A stretch of DNA of 64,000 nucleotides from Selaginella moellendorffii (Eukaryota; Streptophyta; Lycopodiopsida; Selaginellales; Selaginellaceae): contig NW_003314278.1 in the NCBI RefSeq assembly GCF_000143415.4, forward strand, positions 2,295,604 through 2,359,603, in the 5' to 3' direction. The notes under the pieces are model-generated. The model was not told the origin of the DNA. It was given only the letters and a program-made list of their open reading frames with translations, and ran no database searches. Numbering within the stretch: the stretch's first letter is position 1; every line of letters begins with the position of its first letter. Both the position numbers and the translations under genes were made by a program. This document shows, in pieces, positions 41,701 to 52,841 of this stretch.

Positions 41701-44156
41701 GAGGAAGGCGACTGAGGGGCCTTGGAAAAAGGTAATCTGTCGAGGCACAGCTTAAATACAAGGTACGTATGCGTTGCTGGATATGGTGCGCCAGAGAGAT
41801 CTTTTGGCTCACAGGATTCGTTCGTTCGGGCGGATCCTGACCTTTTTTCCAGTCGCAGTGAAAGAAAAAGCAAAACTCTATACGCTCTCATAGGCCGAAA
41901 GTTTTCCTTTCTCGAAACTAGCACGTTTTTTTTCTCCTGATGGTTCTTGCAGGTAGATATACTAGTACCAATGCCAATGTAGAAGATTTCATCAGGTACT
42001 CGGCACCACTTGAATTGCCGTGCTGAAGCAACGAGAGACTATCCGTTCGTGGTAACATGGTAAGTACCTCCAATGCATCTGAGCATTGATTGTCTTCCTT
42101 GTTTTCTAACTCTAGAGCTCGTTTTTCTTCTAACAGGTGCTGTTTTCCTGTGCTCGTGGAACCAAGTCCAGATTCAAGCAAATGCAAATGCGCACCGGCG
42201 AGACATAACATTAAACAAGGAGGAGCGTTTCGTTGCGCGGCCTTGGACAGTTTTTTAACTCACACGACACAGGCAAGCCAGCCACAGTTGTGTGAATTGA
42301 TCCCATCGCAGACATTCCTCCTCCGACGTTGCGAACGTGGTGGTAAGTAACTCCAAAGTCTCCAAGTATTTCTTCTTTTGTTCTTCTTCCACATTTCATT
42401 AATTCCGTGTCATGCGCAGCTGCTAAGGAATCTGAGAGAGGGGGGTATTTATATTGTTTCTTCTCCGGGTCTCGGGAATCAAGCTAAAGGTAAAGAACAG
42501 TCCGGCTCTTCCAGATCTCCAGAGACTCCGCTCAGTCAAATTTATGATTTGGAGAGCGAGCAAAGATGATTTTCTCGATTGTGGAAGGTGATCCAGCTAG
42601 CCAGCCAGCTAAACGAGACGAGACGAGACGAGACGCGACGAGGATATCAGGCAAGTTTTACCAGCGATGATACGAGAAGATGATCGTTGAGCTGAGGAAC
42701 GCCAGGCACAATACTATTTGGCTTGGCTTCCAAGGATTGGTTTCACATGAATTTATTCCCAGGCGCCATTAAATGCTCTTGAATGCATGTGCCAACAATG
42801 AATGAGGCAAGAGGGTGAGGTCTATCAAATCGGACATAAATGTTTGATGGTTCGTTCGTTCGCTCGCTTACGAATGGATAGAAAGTAAAAAAAAAATCAA
42901 GGGAAAAACTGATTTTGTATGTAAAAACGGATCATTTTCGCGATCAAGGTTTCCGAGGCCATGATCATCAAGTGGTGCTTCAAACATAGGAACGTGATGA
43001 AAGTGATCTCTGCTGCTGCGAAGGTCGAAAATGTCTGAGGAAGAACATGTCAAACGTCTATAATTTTGCTTGCTCCAGCCATTCATGGCTCATGAGCATT
43101 GCAGTCTACATATAGTTGTTTAGAGCGGAGGCGATGGTTCCATGCACGACGACGAGCCACATTTCAACGCGATGGAGGCATGTTTCGTCGTCAAAGTTTC
43201 GCTCCGCGTTGAATGGACTCTTTCAAACTTAAAGATTATGGAAAGGGATTGGATTGGCACTATGCTTCTTGGTGGGCAAGACCTCACTAAACAACATATA
43301 ATTCAGTGACTGAATGTTATTGTGGATGCAAAGATTCGAGCATCTGGAGAACACGTTTAATAGCGTTTCTCAAGTTCCCAGTGCGAGAACTTCAGTTCCA
43401 GATCTCTTCTTCCACTAGCTGGAAGTGTAAGATAAAGATTCCTCGGGAATTTTAAACCAGCCATTAGCAGCACCTATCTGGAATCTCACTTAAGCTGACA
43501 CTCGTCAATCTCTCCTTGGAAAGGAAGATCAAACGCGGAGAATACAGTTGTATTTTACTGAAGAAATAAGAATATGAAACGCTCGAATTGAATCTTAAGA
43601 ACAAACAGGCATCTTCGCAGCCTTTAATGCGCGGGTGTTGAAATAGCATGACACAAAGGAAGAGAAAAAAAAAAAGAAAAAAAAAAAAAGAGAACCAAGG
43701 GGAAGAACACAACTACGTAACAGTGTTCACATCATATGATATCTTTGTAAGTGTGTAGTATAAGACATGTGCTTGTGCGTGAAAGTCTTTTTTTTCCCAA
43801 GGTGGGTTCTTGAGAGCGAGAGTTTGGAGTTTCATTTCGAGTATGATCGGCGTGCGAGGAGCTGGGATCCTCCAAAAAAGCAATTTTTAACATGAATGAT
43901 TGGATCCTGCTCGTCAAGGGGCGAGCAGAATGATTCCCGGCTTGCACCAAGGGCCATGAAAATCGTCCGGGACGAAGAGGATCGAGAGATCAGAGTGAGC
44001 GAGAGGAAGAGAGAGAGAGGGAGAGACCAAGGATAAGCTTAGTTTTTCGGGTTCCACTAACTGCTGCTGGGAATCTCAGGGGTCACACACTATGAAAGGA
44101 TTCTCTTTTCAAGTATAAAGGGCACCGATTCGTCCATGCGTGCTCTCCCGCTCTCG

Positions 44157-44192
<36 letters not shown>

Positions 44193-44372
44193 TACACGCT
44201 CCCATCTTGATCTTGCTTGTGACAATTGGCGATCTTTCTAGCTTCCATAAGCCGCAAATCTGTGCAAGCGCTCGAGAGGGACTCCGTGAAGATTGAAGCT
44301 GGGAAGACAATGCCTGTCTAGAGAAGGAGGAAGAAGGATAAAGAAAGAAGAAAGAGCAGAGGAGCTTAGCGA
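38772..44372. other. Long low-coding interval between the two CLE genes
   Basis: About 5.6 kb without a recognisable protein gene. 40.2-42.6 kb contains many plus-strand splice-like words (for example CTGGTGAGT near 40514 and TTTGCAGGC near 40730, GGTAAGTACC near 42060 and CTAACAGGTG near 42135), which could be an untranslated multi-exon transcript. A-rich and GA-rich tracts lie near 43660 and 44005, and a CT-then-CA microsatellite at 44154-44195. No hairpin matching a conserved microRNA was recognised. Confidence 0.4.
44154..44195. repeat. (CT)n(CA)n compound microsatellite
   Basis: A CT run passes directly into a CA run, about 200 bp upstream of the TATA box of the second CLE gene. Confidence 0.9.
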
Positions 44373-44380
44373 TATATAAA
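44373..44380 (+). promoter_or_regulatory. TATA box of the second CLE gene
   Basis: TATATAAA lies about 150 bp upstream of the likely start codon at 44527 in otherwise GC-balanced DNA. Confidence 0.5.
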
Positions 44381-44526
44381 GTTTCTTTCCAGCGCGCATT
44401 CTTTCCGGGCCGATTGATTGATTGATCCTCGAATTTTGCTGACACCGCCGATCGAGAGAGGGCTTTTTGTCCGAGATTTCATGTCAATCCGTGTCCCATC
44501 GGCAAGCCGTGGACACGGGGAGGAGC

Positions 44527-44985
44527 ATGACAGGCTTCTTCATCTGCTTCATCAGGTGGTGCATGGCTATGGCGGTCGTCTTTGCTCTCGCGGCAGATCT
44601 TTGCGAGCTCAAGGCCAGCGCGAGGAAGACAATGCACGATCGCCACCACCAGCACCACCATTCATCCACAGAAACGACGACCCTTCACGTCCCCGCTTCC
44701 TCCTCCTCTAGCTTCTCTCGTTCACAACACCAGCATCACCACCACCACCATCGCCACCACCAACAATCTCCGCGAATGGACCAACAAGACAAGCTTGGCA
44801 CTAGCGATGATTCAAGAGTGTTTGGCTACGCCGCTCACAGCCCTCCATCGCAAGGGACGCTGCTGAGCGATCCATTGCCTTCTCCTCGAGCTCCACCATT
44901 CTATCCGGGATCATCCACCTCGGATGCTTCCTTCTACACCTCCGAGCACCTCGTTCCCAGCGGCCCGGATCCTCTCCACAACTAA
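44527..44985 (+). CDS. CLE: CLE signalling peptide precursor, motif HLVPSGPDPLHN
   Basis: Single exon, 152 aa from the ATG at 44527 (an upstream in-frame ATG at 44467 would add 20 residues ahead of the signal peptide). Residues 1-30 (MTGFFICFIRWCMAMAVVFA...) form a signal peptide or anchor. The middle is a low-complexity His/Ser/Pro-rich linker with several HHHH runs. The last twelve residues are the CLE motif, directly followed by the stop, as in many A-type CLEs. VPSGPDPLHN is very close to the CLV3 core (RTVPSGPDPLHH). A root or shoot meristem or gametophyte signalling role is expected from the family; the target receptor is unknown. The spacer is long for a CLE but tolerated in this family. 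Confidence 0.9.
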   Translation: MTGFFICFIRWCMAMAVVFALAADLCELKASARKTMHDRHHQHHHSSTETTTLHVPASSSSSFSRSQHQHHHHHHRHHQQSPRMDQQDKLGTSDDSRVFGYAAHSPPSQGTLLSDPLPSPRAPPFYPGSSTSDASFYTSEHLVPSGPDPLHN

Positions 44986-46063
44986 AAATCCTCCAGGAAA
45001 TCTTGAAGCTCTTCTGCTGCTCGATCGATACAGAAGCTAGGTACGAGCGAGCGAGGATCACAAACAACTTCGTTCCAGCCAGGGCCAAAAGATACGTATA
45101 TATGATCTTAGAACTTCGAGGGAGTTTTTTCTTTTTTTGTGTCCTTCTTCCAAGGCTCTTCTAACAACGAGCAAGCACACCACCGAGCAGTGACCAGCAC
45201 CAGCACCACTACTCACACAGAGATCGAAAAGCCCTCCTCGGCCTTTTTGTGGCTTTTTGGATTTTGATTGACTGGACTGATTGATTGGTTTGATTCAATC
45301 ATCATCATCGCCAACAACAAAGGAAGAGCTTTAGTTCTTCATCAAAGTATTGGGGCTTTTCACAAAAAATTTCTCGAGTCCAGCAACAGGTTGATTGATC
45401 GTAGAAGTTTGTATCTGCCCAATACTTCGATGAAGAGGATAAAAATCTCTGCCTCATGGCTTACGAGCGCAAGTTCTTCGTTGGCTGTGTGGTTCCTCCA
45501 GCCAGTTCTTTCTTGACAACAGGGAGGAACCAAAAAAAATTTTGTTCTTGGGGAACTTCGATCATAACTTATGAATCAAACGAAACCATTCCAAGGTGTA
45601 AGTGCTGTGTGTCTCCACGACTTGTGTTTCTCCCTCCCTGGATCAATCAATGCTCTCACGGAGTCAAGGCAGACCAAAAACGAGAGAAGAAGTTCTCGCA
45701 TAATTGTCAGCTCGATCGTGCATCCACCACGAAGAACTGTTGACTTTCGTAAGACAAGAACAGGAAAAGAAAAGAGCTCTTTGTTTTTTTTTTCTATGTG
45801 TGTGTGTGTATGTGTGTGTTCTTCTTGGAACAAGCTTCTTCTCACTGTTGTAGATCTCCATCCATCCTCGCAAAGTCAACTTACATTTGGTGGCGCTGTC
45901 GCTAGAAAAAATGGCTTGCTGATGATGCAAGAACCAAAGAAAAATGTATAGAAGGGAGTAGGCCTAGGCCTAGCTATAGCCCTTGTGCTTTCTTTTGATA
46001 TCTTTTTTTCTTTTCTCTTCTCTACTCTTTCCAAAACCCTAATCAGGGCGCCAGTCTCCCCAG
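44986..46063. other. Intergenic, no gene seen
   Basis: 3' flank of the CLE gene and 5' flank of the PPR gene. It includes a TG microsatellite at about 45798-45820 and T-rich tracts. Short frames lack recognisable content. Confidence 0.45.
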
Positions 46064-47861
46064 ATGAGATCACTGCGGCATCACGGCGGCGCCTCCGATT
46101 CCAGGCAGCCGAGCCACGGCGATCGATCCATGGAGTGGAACCCCGCATTCTTCCATAGCGCGCGCCGGGGTCGAGCAGAAATCCGGGAAATCCAAGAAGG
46201 TGAGGGTTAATCTAGCGCCTCTCCTCGCCGCGATCAAGGCATGTAGCGAAGCAAGGGATGTGGAGAAAGGGAGAAGGATTCACAGGGAGATTGGGGAGGA
46301 GATCAGGGATAATGTCTACGTGACGAGCAGCTTGGTCAGCATGTACGCGCGGTGTGGGAGCTTGGTGGAGGCGCGCAGAGTTTTCGATGGGATGGGGTAT
46401 AGCCGCAGTGTGGTGGCCTGGACAGCACTGATCATGGGGCATGTAGAAAGCGGCCATGGCAGAGTGGCTCTCGAGCTTTTCGATCGTATGCAACTGGAAG
46501 GCTGCTCGCCAAACGCACGGACCTTCGTCGCCGCGATCAAGGCTTGCGCAAGGCTGGCAGAAGAAGAAGAAGTTGGCGATGGAAAGGCGAGATCTTTACG
46601 CAAAGGAGCTGCCATCCACTCGCTTTTATCAGCGTGTGGCCTCGACTCGGATGTTTTCCTCGCAAGTTGCCTGGTGGAGATGTACGCGAAGTGTGGGAGG
46701 ATGACGAGCGCAAGGCTGGTTTTCGACGCCGCGCCATGCCGCGACGTTGTTCTCTGGACTTGTCTCATGCTGGGTTACGCTGACAATGCGGAGGAGGATC
46801 TAGCTCTGGATTGCCTTGGACGGATGGAAGCACAGGGCTGTCCACCAAATGCGTGGACGTTTGCTGTGGCATTGAAGGCCTGCATTGGGCTGGCGGGGAG
46901 AGAGCAAGGCACGCAAGTTGATGGGAAGATCTTTAAGGTGGGGTCTCTCCGGAAAGGAATGGACGTTCACTCCCGGGCCGCTGCCAGTGGATGTGACGAG
47001 GAAAAGTTCGTGGCAAGCAGCTTGGTGGCCATGTACGCAAAGTGTGGCAGCATGGTCGACGCCGGAAAGGTGTTTGACAGGATGAGGCAGCGTGACGTTG
47101 TCTCTTGGAACTCTCTCATAGGTGGATACGCGGAGAACGGGCAGGGGAAGCTGGCTTTGGAAGCTCTCGAGAGAATGGAGCTCGAGTGCTGCTCGCCGGA
47201 CACCGGAACTTACGTCGCTGCGTTGAAGGCCAGCGGGAGTGTTGTTGCCGTGGAAGCTGGGAGGCGGATCCACGCTCAAGTTTGCAGGAGAGGTCTTGAG
47301 CGAGACCGAGCACTGGCGACTTCTCTGGTGGATTTTTACGGGAAGTGTGGGAGCATGCTCGAGGCTCACCAGGCGTTCGATTCACTCGCACCCAGGGATG
47401 CTGTAGCACTCACTGCTTTGCTCGCTGGATACAGTCGGGAAGGGGATGTGAGGAGCGTGCTGGAACTTTTCAGCGGGATGACCGCCGAAGGTCTCCGAGC
47501 CGATGGGATCACTCTCGTCTGCGTCCTGGCTCTGTGCAGCCATGCCGGCCTTGCGGATAAGGGGAAGGAGTTTTTCGAGGCCATGAGCTCCAAGTATGGC
47601 GTCACTCCGATGCTCGAGCACTATCACTGTATGGTGGACATTCTCGGCCGCTCCAATCAACTGGATGCCGCGATTTCCTTGGTGAAGTCGACGCCGGCGG
47701 ACTCGAGCTCGTTGGCTTGGCTGACGGTCCTAGGAGCATGCACGAAGTGGCGAGACGAGTCCGGGGGAAGGGTCGCGTTTGGCTCGTTGAAGAACTTGGG
47801 TGAAATGGACGCGGCAGCTTGCGTGTTGATGGAAAGCATTTACAAGGCCTCGAGAAGATGA
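46064..47861 (+). CDS. PPR protein (PLS type with partial E region), N-terminus apparently frameshifted
   Basis: The main open frame (about 46068-47861, 553 aa counted from a GTG at 46200) has no introns. It contains a PLS array with units such as LVSMYARCGSLVEARRVFD and WNSLIGGYAENGQGKLALEA, then a tail like an E motif (LAWLTVLGACTKW) and a short end; no DYW domain. No ATG opens this frame before 46342. An ATG at 46064, with a second at 46130, opens a neighbouring frame (MRSLRHHGGASDSRQ...) that runs toward the PPR frame but needs a one-base shift near 46185-46200. Either there is a real frameshift, a sequencing error, or a start inside the array. It likely binds organellar RNA. Its stop lies 10 bp from that of the convergent NAD synthetase gene. 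Confidence 0.78.
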
Positions 47862-47871
47862 AACGAGCGTA

Positions 47872-50614
47872 TCAAAGTGGAGTTTCGTTCTTCATTTTCG
47901 CTACCAGCTCGTCGATTTTCATGAACTGCCGCGACCAGCTCGAGTCGTACAAAAACTGGCGCTGATCGAAACGATTGTCGTCGGGAGAGTAGCTCTGCGA
48001 TCCATCCAGCGATGTTAGAACTCAAGAAAGATCAAAGCAAGATTACCTCCGCGTGGTAACTTGGTGTTAGAGTCGTCATCTTGTGCCTGTTGATGGAATA
48101 GTAGCGGAAAAAATCCTTCACCTTGTTCGCAACTTGCTTATGGTGGAGTCCATTCCACTCTTGGCACAATCTCTGTACAAAGCGAGTGATGTGAGCAAGA
48201 AAGAAAAGTTAAAAACTCTACCTGGAACATTGCGACGGGCCCAAGCCTGTCGACTTTTCGCAGACGAGAAAAACTGTTGAGTTCATCGTAAGTCATCCCC
48301 ATGTCCTCTTCGTCCGTCTAGCGATTCGAGACACAGCGTTAGAGAGAGAAGCTTATGAAAGTTTCTAGGCCAAGTACCTGTTTGTATCCATCGCTGCTCG
48401 GTTCCAGCTCCGCCGTTGGCGGAGCAGCTTCCACTTGAGCAAGAACAGGGAAGCCAAGTTTTTGTGCTCCCCAGCGAAGGAATGCTCGCAAGTCTCTTTT
48501 GCTAATACCACCTATGGGATTTATATCCGCGGAGCTGCAGTCATACTAAACGAGAAACCATAAGAGGAGAAAAGAAAGCATTGCAGCTCTACCTTGGTCA
48601 TGTATCCTCGGATGCTTTCATCGGCATTAGAACTGCCGAGCACGAGAAGGAATCCTTTCTTTCTTCCGACCCATGGAAGCAACGAGGCTAGCATGTATGA
48701 TATCACCATCCGGACTCTGGCTTGCAGATTTTGTAGTGCTAGATTCTCGACTGGAGTACCAGAGTCCACCTGAAGGCACGGAAGACAAGTGGTGTTGGCG
48801 ACAGAAGAAAAGAACACGAAAAGAAAGGTTTTGAGACCTTGTACCGAGGAATTCTTCCAGTCAAGCCACAAAAGAGAGAGATGAGCGCGTTCACGACTAT
48901 ATCGATCTTCAAGTTCCAGTGGTTGGAGCCGATCTCTCTAGCTAGCTGCTGTGCCCTGCTTTGCGTATCTGTAGAGCTACACAAGGAATAGAATCGTCAA
49001 AGATACATGTCGCAAAACGGCTTACCTGTTTTGTGAAGCCATGTACACTGTGTAGAAGATCCTGCTAGCAAACTCTTGAGAATCGGCTGGTTCTTCACCG
49101 GGTTTATAGTTTCCTATCCTCCTCGCATCAGTCAAGACTCGTTTATCGTTTTCGTGAATAGCTGCAAAGACAAACGTTGCTTAGAATGTGGATGAGAATG
49201 GAGATTAACCTTTGATAACAAGCTGACACATGGAGCCAACTATTGCAGCCACTGCCGAGCTATCAGCACCACCAGAGAGTGGGAGCAAGTAACCTGAGGC
49301 TCCACTGCGACGCAAGTAATCCCAAAGCCAGCACGCTGGCCCCAGCGCTATTTCCTGTTCTGGTAGAAATCGAGTTGCCTGTTTTCTAAAACTCACGAGA
49401 CTGGAACATATCATTGATGGTCAAACCTTACCTTCAATGGCCGACTAATTCGCAAAGATCGACTAGAGCTTAACTCGCAGAGAGATGCAGCTACGTTGAC
49501 ACAAGCCATAGAACGCCGCTCACTCGCCTGCTCGCGGAAGCTGCTTTTAGAAGCCCTGAAGTTGACGACCTGCAAGCAAGAAGCGATCACGCAAAGAAGC
49601 AAAAAAGAATAACACTCACCTCGTCTAGATCAAGGCACACTGTGCACACATCAACATCATGCAGCGAGAACTGGCGTCCTTGGAGGATCACTTCTCCGTT
49701 CATCACAACGCTGGCACATCCATCTGCAAAAAATAAATCCAGTGACGGTGCTTGCGAGCGTCCACTTACCATAGTAAAGCCGCCCGCCATCGCAGCCTTG
49801 CTGGTTTGCGTACAAGTAGACACCACCACATCTCTCGGTTACGTTTTTCATGAGCCGGAGCCTTGTACGCTGCTTTCGAAGCTGGTGGTGGCTGCCACTT
49901 CCATTGGAAATAATTTGCACGCCATGGAGTGCCAGGCCGCTGCTGGCTTGCTTAGGAGTGAAGAGCTCCTCGCAGCATTCGGACGCAAGATCCCTGGAGA
50001 GAGAGAGAGAAGCAAGCTTAGAAAACACTGCAATTTTTTTAATTTTTTTTCACGTACGTGTCCTGGAACGAGAGGTAGGCGTCTCCAAATGGCACTGTTC
50101 TTTGCGACTTGATGGCTTGCACACACTCCGGGAGATTCAAAGATGTCACCACCTTGTGCCGCTTCCACGACGAGAACCATCGCAGCTCGCGATAGTTTCC
50201 ATCGTTGGCCATAAACTTCTTTGGACGAACGAGAAGAATCTCCCCATCGAGGCAAAACACCCGGCAATTGTAAAGCACACCTTCGTGTAGCACGGGAAGG
50301 CCGATATCACACACGATCCCATCCGTGAGGCCGGAAGAAAGGATCTCCGCCAGGCACTCCCATCTGCGCAAAGCGAGAGTCGATCGATCCCCAGCCCTAG
50401 AAATCGATCGAAGCACTTACGCGGTAATGCAGGTCTCTCGCTCCAGGAAGTGATCCTCGCAGCCATATCCAGTGAGCTCCAGCTCGGGGCCGACGCGGAA
50501 GGCGGCGCCGCTCTCCCTAGCGACGGCGATGGACTGCTTGATGTTGCTCAGGTTGTGATCGAAGCTCATCGCCCATTGATTCAAGCTAGACACTGCGAGA
50601 TTGACGAGCCTCAT
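47872..50614 (-). CDS. NADS: Glutamine-dependent NAD(+) synthetase
   Basis: About a dozen exons with short introns. The N-terminal nitrilase-type glutaminase domain includes the Glu region [15 protein letters not shown] (exon 50614-50421), the Lys region [18 protein letters not shown] (50363-50058) and the Cys region [16 protein letters not shown] (49993-49770 into 49723-49620). The synthetase domain starts at [21 protein letters not shown], with the ATP pyrophosphatase loop [11 protein letters not shown] (about 49260), then [72 protein letters not shown] and [20 protein letters not shown]. It converts deamido-NAD to NAD with glutamine nitrogen in the cytosol, the last step of both de novo and salvage synthesis. 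The C-terminus is shorter than in Arabidopsis. Exact junctions in the middle were not all checked. Confidence 0.93.
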
Positions 50615-50785
50615 TGCTCAAAAGCCCTAAAATTTAAACCCTAAAACCTTCCATCCCGCCAAGTAAGCTATAAAGTTGGAGAGAAAGGCATTTTTTCTTA
50701 TGGTTTCTTCCACAACTGGAGTTTCACTCACTGGTGAGGTGAGGCGATTTGATCTGTGTAAGATTATATACTTTCGATTGCAAGA

Positions 50786-52251
50786 TCAGAACTTGGAGAT
50801 TTCGCCGGGTTTTCCATCAGCTCCAAACGTCCAGTACTCGAACGCGCCATCTACAAAGTTGTAGTAGCCTCCGTGGAGAGCGACTTTGCCGCTGGTTACT
50901 GCCTCTTTGACGAACGGGAAGCCGAGAAGGTTGGACAGGGAGACGTTCACGGACTCCTGCAAGGCGCGAGATTGAGGGACTGGTAAGAGGGAAAGAGATA
51001 TCTTGAGGACACCTTCTCGCATTTCGTGCATTGGTGGTCGATCTGCCCCTCCGGCTCGGACTTGAGCGTTGATGCACGGGCAGGGCGACCGATCTCGATC
51101 CAGTCTTCGATGAAAGCACTGAGGAAACCGAGAACTTTGTAAGATCATGAGAAAGATGGCTGGAAAGTTACCTCCACTTGGCTGCGTTTTCTTTCCGAGT
51201 CATGAGGGCTTTGATGCCTCCACATCTGCTGTGTCCAATTACCAGTATGTTCTCGACCTGATACACAGAGAAAAGCAAAGTTTCTACAGACAAGAAGAAG
51301 AAAAGCTTATGACACACAAAGATCCCAGAGAAATGAAAGGTCAAGAAGAAGAAAAAGAGCTTGAAACACAGAAATCCCAGAGAAACCAAAGTTTCAACAC
51401 TCCAGAAGCAGAAGAAGAGGGGAAACCCAAGAGCTCCGAAAAACGAAAACTTGAGGAATAGAAGCAACACTAAAAGCTTGAATCTTTCCAGAGAACAAAA
51501 AACTCTAGCAACATAAAAATTGAGAGGAGTGAGGGATTTACCTTGAGAGCCGTGACAGCGTACTCCAGAGCGGCACTTGTTCCAGGATAACCAGCCTGTT
51601 CACGAGACGATCATGCTCGAGAAAGGTCTCTTATGTTTTTGAGCTTGAAAAGTCGTTGGATTTTGTAGTACCTGTTCTGGAGGAGGCACCATGTTAGCAA
51701 CGTTGCGAACAACGAAAGCCTCTCCCGGCTGGAACCCCAGAACGGTGGTGGGACAAACTCTCGAGTCAGAGCAAGCAATCACCATGAACTGTTCCAAAAT
51801 CACGAGAAAGTTATAGCGAAGGAATTCGTTTCGAGGATTCGGAGACCTTGGGAGATTGTCCGTTGGCCAGCTCGTTGAAAAGCTCTGGATTCTGCCTGAA
51901 AATACCACAAAAACTCGCACCTTGAAGAGCAAAAGCAAAGAAAAAAGAGAATTTTTACGTGTATGTCTCCGCTTTAAACTTCTGGAAGCCTGTCTTGATC
52001 CTCTCTGCGGCTGCCACTTTCGTCTCTATAGCCTTGCGACGACGCAATCCAAAGATTTAAGCTCGAGAGGGAAGAATTCAAAGAGACCCACTTACAAAAT
52101 GTGGCCGCTGCGAGCAGCAAATCTTCCTCCTAGCGGCGGCGGCATTGCAGGACTGTGGCAGCGATCTCGCCCCAAGAGCCTCGGAGGTGATTTGGTTCCT
52201 GGCCAGGAAATCGGAGGCGGGCAGAGCTTGGCAGCAGCGCAACGAAGACAT
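50786..52251 (-). CDS. Beta carbonic anhydrase, probably chloroplast-targeted
   Basis: Eight exons, about 52251-52096, 52032-51959, 51895-51847, 51788-51672, 51595-51542, 51257-51172, 51118-51013 and 50956-50786, sum to 270 aa. Residues 1-52 ([15 protein letters not shown]...) are Ser/Ala/Arg-rich without acidic runs, like a transit peptide. The catalytic core has the zinc ligands in ACSDSRV (Cys, with the Asp-Arg dyad) and in [10 protein letters not shown] (His and Cys). The plant-type end contains [34 protein letters not shown]. It interconverts CO2 and bicarbonate. It is divergent with the valyl-tRNA synthetase gene (590 bp between starts) and lies 172 bp downstream of the start of the NAD synthetase gene. 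Confidence 0.92.
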
Positions 52252-52841
52252 GGCGGCGACGCGGCGATCTCTTCAAAGCCACCCGACTTTGATCCAGACT
52301 TATACCGCAGGCCAAGGCATCTGGGGAGTATATCCCAGCGAGCGGAGCACGAATTTTTCGAGCACAAAAAAACGAGCACCAAAGAAAAAAAACAAGTGGT
52401 GAAAGGTCGTCGACTTATCAACTGGATGTTTCACCTGAGCCACCATAGCCAAGCCGCTGTTATCCATTGCGTAAATCGTGATTTGCTTATCACAAACACG
52501 GTGGGATTTTCGCTTGATGCGTGAGAAAGATTGGGACAAAACCATGAAGATCGGGAAGAAAGAATTTTTTTCCTAGGAGAATGATCGTGGATGCTCATAC
52601 AAAATCCATTCTTTTGGTCATATTTTCATGGAGAATGACTGTGGAAGAGCTCAAAGTTCTCATTGGGTCACACAAAACCAAGTTTTTGGCTGATGAAGAA
52701 CAAGGATTTTCTGGGTGATGGATCGGGCAGAGATTCGTGGTGGAGATTTCCTTAAGACCACCACCGCATTTCTAAAGCTAAAGTTTCTCCCGGGATTTTA
52801 ATCGAGGAAAGTGTGGAAGAGAAAGACTATAGGCAGGGACA
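52252..52841. promoter_or_regulatory. Shared divergent promoter region, carbonic anhydrase / ValRS
   Basis: 590 bp between two oppositely oriented start codons, with no coding content of its own. It must contain both promoters and leaders; I see no single strong TATA box for either. Confidence 0.4.

Noticed and set aside
41481-41924. Lys/Glu-rich minus frame near 41.5 kb
   Set aside because: A translated pyrimidine-rich tract that looks like a splice-acceptor region on the plus strand; no conserved content.
43980-44195. microRNA156-like precursor suggested by GAGAGAGNGAGC-type sequence
   Set aside because: No match to the mature sequence and no convincing arm pairing; it is GA/CT low-complexity DNA.
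44467-44526. Upstream ATG as the start of the second CLE gene
   Set aside because: It would place about 20 polar residues before the hydrophobic signal core; the ATG at 44527 gives a normal signal peptide. Kept as an alternative in the entry.
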